The translations under genes and the position numbers were made by a program. Shown here piece after piece: positions 27,179 through 30,272 of a DNA stretch of 30,272 nucleotides. The first letter of the stretch is position 1. Each line of letters starts with the position of its first letter. The notes beneath the pieces were generated by a model. It ran no database searches. It saw only the letters and a list, made by a program, of their open reading frames with translations, and was not told the DNA's origin. The stretch is from Clostridium sp. CAG:169 (GTDB lineage: Bacteria; Bacillota; Clostridia; Oscillospirales; Ruminococcaceae), in NCBI GenBank assembly GCA_000435195.1, contig FR880246.1, positions 8,038 through 38,309 of the forward strand, written 5' to 3'.

Positions 27179-29641
27179 ATGTCACAGACTTTTGAACAGC
27201 GCTTTTTTGAGCTGCGCCGCGCGGTGTTGGAAAAGCGTTTTTGTAAAATGAACGAAAAGCAGCGGGAAGCAGTCTTTCGTACCGAGGGACCGGTGCTGAT
27301 TCTGGCAGGAGCCGGCAGCGGAAAAACCACTGTGGTGGTCAACCGCATTGCAAACATGGTGGAATTTGGAAATGCCTACCACAGCGACTACTGTCCGTCG
27401 TGGGTGGGGGAAGAGGAGCTGTGCTTTCTGGAGGACTGGCTGGACGGCAAGCTGGATGACGGCGACATCACCAACGAGCGTTTGCACCGCATCGTGGCAG
27501 ACCGTCCCATCAAGCCGTGGAACATCCTGGCAATCACCTTTACCAACAAGGCGGCAGGAGAACTAAAGGAGCGTCTGGAGGCAATGCTGGGCGAGCAGGC
27601 GCTGGACATCCAGGCATCCACCTTCCACTCGGCGTGTATGCGCATCCTGCGTCGGGAGATTGGAGCCTTGGGCTACGAGAGCAGCTTTACTGTTTATGAT
27701 ACCGACGATTCGGTCCGCATCATCAAGGAGGCGCTCAAGGAGCTGAGCATCCAGGAAAAGGTGATGGCGCCCAAGGGCATCCTTGCCTCCATCAGTGCGG
27801 CAAAGGACAAGATGATGACCCCGCAGGACCTGTTGCGGGAAGCGGGAGGCGACTACCGTCAGGAGGTGGTTGCCAAGGTGTACGACTACTACCAGAAGCG
27901 CCTGAAGGCAGCCAACGCGCTGGATTTTGACGACATCATCATCTTCACTGTGCGCATCTTCCAGCAGTTCCCGGATGTGCTGGAAAAGTACCGCAACCGC
28001 TTCCGCTACATCATGGTGGACGAGTACCAGGACACCAACAATTCGCAGTTTTTGCTGGTCAGCCTGCTGGCAGGCGGTCACCACAACATCTGTGTGGTCG
28101 GCGATGATGACCAGAGTATCTATAAATTCCGAGGAGCCACCATCGAAAACATCCTCAACTTTGAAAACCAGTACCGAGATACCATGGTCATCCGGCTGGA
28201 GCAGAACTACCGCTGTACCCAGACCATCCTGAATGCGGCAAATGCGGTGATTGAAAACAATACCCAGCGAAAAGGAAAGACCCTGTGGACCCAAAATCCG
28301 CAGGGAGGTCAGGTCAAGGTCTACCGCGCTCTGTCCGAGCAGGATGAAGCCAGATTTATTGCAGACACCATTTTGGACAATGTTGCCAAAGGGCAGAAGT
28401 TTGCCGACCATGCCATCCTGTACCGCATGAACGCACAGTCCAACAGCATCGAAAATGCGCTCATCCGCTCCGGGGTAGCCTACCGCATCATCGGTGGTCA
28501 GCGCTTTTACGACCGCAAGGAGATCAAGGACATCATCGCCTATCTGAGCGTCATCAACAACCACGCCGATGCCATCCGCTTAAAGCGCATCATCAACGAG
28601 CCCAAAAGAGGCATCGGAGATGCGACGGTGGACAAGGCGCAGGAAATTGCCGATATGCTGGGTGTGCCGCTGTTTGAGGTGCTTGCCAACGCGCAGGACT
28701 ACCAGCCGCTTGCCAAAAAGAGCCGTCAGCTGATGGAGTTTGCACAGATGATCGAGCAGCTGGGTCAGGTGGCGCAGTCGGGCAATCTGGAGGAGCTGTT
28801 CGACGAGCTGCTGGAGCAGACCGGGTATATGCTGTACTTGCAGACGATGGGGGAAGAGGGAATCACCCGCATCGAAAACGTAAACGAGCTGAAAACCAAC
28901 ATCATCAAATATGTGGAGGAAACCGAAAAGCTGCCGCAGCCGTCCATCGACCCGGATTCCCCGGACGAGCAGCCGCAGATCGTTCTGCCGACGCTGGCAG
29001 GATTTTTGGAAGAGGTCACCCTCTACACCGATTTGGACAACTACGACGAGGAAGCAGACCGGGTGATTATGATGACCATGCACTCGGCAAAGGGTCTGGA
29101 ATTCAACAACGTCTTTTTCTGCGGAGCCGAGGAGGGCATCTTCCCGGGCATCCAGGCAATCTATGACCCGGAGCAGATCGAGGAGGAGCGCCGCCTGGCT
29201 TATGTCTGCATCACCCGCGCCAAAAAGCAGCTGTACATCACCAATGCAGCGCAGAGGATGATCTTTGGTCAGACGGTGCGCAACCGCGTGTCCCGCTTTG
29301 TCACCGAGATTCCTGCAAACTGCTGCGAGGTGGAGGACAAGACCATCCGCAAAGCCAGCCAGGCGGAGCTCAAACGAGCTTCCACCGTCAAAAAGACCCA
29401 TGCCGACAACCACATCGGCGTGGGCGGGCTGGCAAAAAAGACCGGTTCTTACAGCTCGGTGGCTCCTGCCGGAGCCAGCTGCACCCTCCAGGCAGGCGAC
29501 CGGGTCAGCCACAAGACCTTCGGGGAGGGAAATATCGTTAAGATGACCCCGATGGGCGGCGACTGCCTGCTGGAGGTGCAGTTCGACACCGCCGGCACCA
29601 AAAAAATCATGTACAAGTTTGCAAAGCTGACGAAGATTTAG
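27179..29641 (+). CDS. pcrA: ATP-dependent DNA helicase PcrA/UvrD
   Basis: A superfamily 1 3'-5' helicase of 820 residues acting in repair and in clearing stalled RNA polymerase. Motifs in order: I AGAGSGKTT, Ia ITFTNKAAGELKERL, II VDEYQDTN, III GDDDQSIYKFRGA, IV LEQNYRCTQTI, V TMHSAKGLEFNNVF, VI RRLAYVCITRAKKQL. The C-terminus (AGDRVSHKTFGEGNIVKM, then VQFDTAGTKKIMYKFAKL) is the Tudor-like RNA-polymerase-binding domain of PcrA. Compared with Bacillus PcrA, about 45 extra residues follow NRIANMVEFG between motifs I and Ia, rich in acidic and aromatic residues. Start: ATG 27179, with AAAGG at 27161-27165 rather far (13 nt); a TTG at 27167 is possible but too close to that site. Confidence 0.96.
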   Translation: MSQTFEQRFFELRRAVLEKRFCKMNEKQREAVFRTEGPVLILAGAGSGKTTVVVNRIANMVEFGNAYHSDYCPSWVGEEELCFLEDWLDGKLDDGDITNERLHRIVADRPIKPWNILAITFTNKAAGELKERLEAMLGEQALDIQASTFHSACMRILRREIGALGYESSFTVYDTDDSVRIIKEALKELSIQEKVMAPKGILASISAAKDKMMTPQDLLREAGGDYRQEVVAKVYDYYQKRLKAANALDFDDIIIFTVRIFQQFPDVLEKYRNRFRYIMVDEYQDTNNSQFLLVSLLAGGHHNICVVGDDDQSIYKFRGATIENILNFENQYRDTMVIRLEQNYRCTQTILNAANAVIENNTQRKGKTLWTQNPQGGQVKVYRALSEQDEARFIADTILDNVAKGQKFADHAILYRMNAQSNSIENALIRSGVAYRIIGGQRFYDRKEIKDIIAYLSVINNHADAIRLKRIINEPKRGIGDATVDKAQEIADMLGVPLFEVLANAQDYQPLAKKSRQLMEFAQMIEQLGQVAQSGNLEELFDELLEQTGYMLYLQTMGEEGITRIENVNELKTNIIKYVEETEKLPQPSIDPDSPDEQPQIVLPTLAGFLEEVTLYTDLDNYDEEADRVIMMTMHSAKGLEFNNVFFCGAEEGIFPGIQAIYDPEQIEEERRLAYVCITRAKKQLYITNAAQRMIFGQTVRNRVSRFVTEIPANCCEVEDKTIRKASQAELKRASTVKKTHADNHIGVGGLAKKTGSYSSVAPAGASCTLQAGDRVSHKTFGEGNIVKMTPMGGDCLLEVQFDTAGTKKIMYKFAKLTKI

Positions 29642-29727
29642 TCTGCTGTCAAAAGACAGAGGGATAAAAAAGAGGAAATTTTGCCCATGTCGTGCTTTTG
29701 GTTCACAAAATCCGTCCCGTTTCATAA

Positions 29728-29746
29728 ACTGATATTGAATGTCAGT
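29728..29746. promoter_or_regulatory. 19-bp palindrome, candidate operator
   Basis: ACTGATATTGAATGTCAGT: each half has 9 bases matching its partner at 8 of 9 positions around a central G. It lies about 95 bp before the last gene, where a promoter is expected, although no clear -35/-10 pair was found. Confidence 0.35.
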
Positions 29747-29755
29747 GCAGCACAG

Positions 29756-29809
29756 GTGCCGAAACAACAGCCTGCGCCGACATATCATCAGGCGGCCCGC
29801 TGTCGGCAC
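29756..29809 (+). promoter_or_regulatory. Structured leader of the cysteine-rich protein gene
   Basis: Three nested stems: GTGCCG/CGGCAC (29756-29761 with 29804-29809), CAGC/GCTG (29768-29771 with 29799-29802), GCCG/CGGC (29776-29779 with 29793-29796). It has no T tract. It lies 20 nt before the ribosome binding site (GGAGGG, about 29829-29834). No known riboswitch class was recognised. Confidence 0.4.
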
Positions 29810-29839
29810 AGCTGCCGCAGAATCAAACGGAGGGATATT

Positions 29840-30272
29840 ATGGCAGAATCAAAGGTAGTCCGACCAGGCGATTGCAGCTGCAGCTGCTTCAAGGAAGCCG
29901 TCTGCATTGATGCGGAACGAATCTATGACTCCTGCAGCGACAAGGACTGTCTGGAAGATTTGCAGGTCTTTTTCAGCGACAAGACCCAGCCGATCATCGA
30001 CAAGGCAGCCAGCATCAAATGTAAAAAGGTCAAGGTGCTCAACGTCTGCGTCGATGTGGAAAGCGTCCCCTTCAACAAGGGATTTTACTCGGTGGATATG
30101 ACCTTTTATTTCCTAGTGGAGCTGTCGGTGTACTTATCTCCAGGGACGCCCGCGGTCAACTGCTGCGGCATCTCCTATTTTTCCAAGAAGGTCATCCTGT
30201 ACGGCAGCGAGGCAAATGCGCGGGTCTTTTCTTCCCACACCGGCTGCTGCAACGGCAACGAGCAGCTGACCG
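29840..30272 (+). CDS. Cysteine-rich conserved clostridial protein, 3' end outside window
   Basis: ATG 29840 lies 6 nt after GGAGGG, and the frame stays open for 144 codons to the window edge. The start has CSCSCF (residues 12-17) with more cysteines at 22, 32 and 37, and a later CC pair in AVNCCGISYFSKK and GCCNG. The stretch CFKEAVCIDAERIYDSCSDK and then KKVILYGSEANARVFSS resemble an uncharacterised soluble protein I recall as widespread in Clostridia; no function is known to me. No signal peptide or membrane segment is visible. The cysteine spacing could bind metal or form cross-links; both are inference. Confidence 0.8.
   Translation, partial: MAESKVVRPGDCSCSCFKEAVCIDAERIYDSCSDKDCLEDLQVFFSDKTQPIIDKAASIKCKKVKVLNVCVDVESVPFNKGFYSVDMTFYFLVELSVYLSPGTPAVNCCGISYFSKKVILYGSEANARVFSSHTGCCNGNEQLT

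Overview
The window looks like a chromosomal core region of a Gram-positive anaerobe of the class Clostridia, most likely close to the Oscillospiraceae/Ruminococcaceae. The evidence is an [FeFe] hydrogenase, a one-chain clostridial-type PurL of 1237 residues, meso-diaminopimelate dehydrogenase, NADP-type glutamate dehydrogenase, a DUF512 radical-SAM gene next to der, plsY and gpsA, strong AGGAGG ribosome binding sites and many near-consensus sigma-A promoters. The taxonomic placement is inference. No transposase, phage gene or CRISPR array was seen.

Layout. 1-8.1 kb: the 3' part of a group-B-like [FeFe] hydrogenase, a D,D-carboxypeptidase gene broken by a frameshift at a 27/26-nt tandem repeat, pgi, a small P-loop protein, ddh, a convergent minus-strand Nudix gene with a Crh-like HPr paralogue, then mtaB and acylphosphatase. 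8.1-13 kb: purL with its own leader, then a CPBP-type membrane protein. 13-18.7 kb: a perfect-consensus promoter drives a DUF177 protein and ribosomal protein L32; DUF512, der, plsY and gpsA follow, the last two supplying glycerol-3-phosphate and its first acylation. 18.8-23.4 kb: a divergent type IIA topoisomerase pair (ParE-like and ParC-like). Its 222-bp intergenic region carries an unusual array of TTTCCYGGGAAA palindromes, the strongest candidate here for something undescribed. 23.4-25.6 kb: gdhA on the minus strand, divergent from a DUF3796-like membrane protein and its XRE-type regulator. 25.6-26.6 kb: an RNA cluster with rnpB, tRNA-Leu(UAA), two related terminators and a rod-shaped minus-strand RNA that I read as a candidate 6S RNA. 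26.6 kb to end: secG, pcrA and the start of a cysteine-rich conserved protein behind a structured leader.

Most genes are housekeeping: cell wall (carboxypeptidase, ddh), purines (purL), phospholipid (plsY, gpsA), translation and ribosome assembly (rpmF, DUF177, der, mtaB, rnpB, tRNA), secretion (secG) and DNA topology or repair (topoisomerase pair, pcrA). The main oddities are the palindrome array, the carboxypeptidase frameshift, the 6S-like RNA, overlapping divergent promoters upstream of mtaB, and paralogues lacking hallmark residues: a CPBP protein without the first Glu, an HPr-like protein without His15, and a ParC-like protein without the quinolone Ser.
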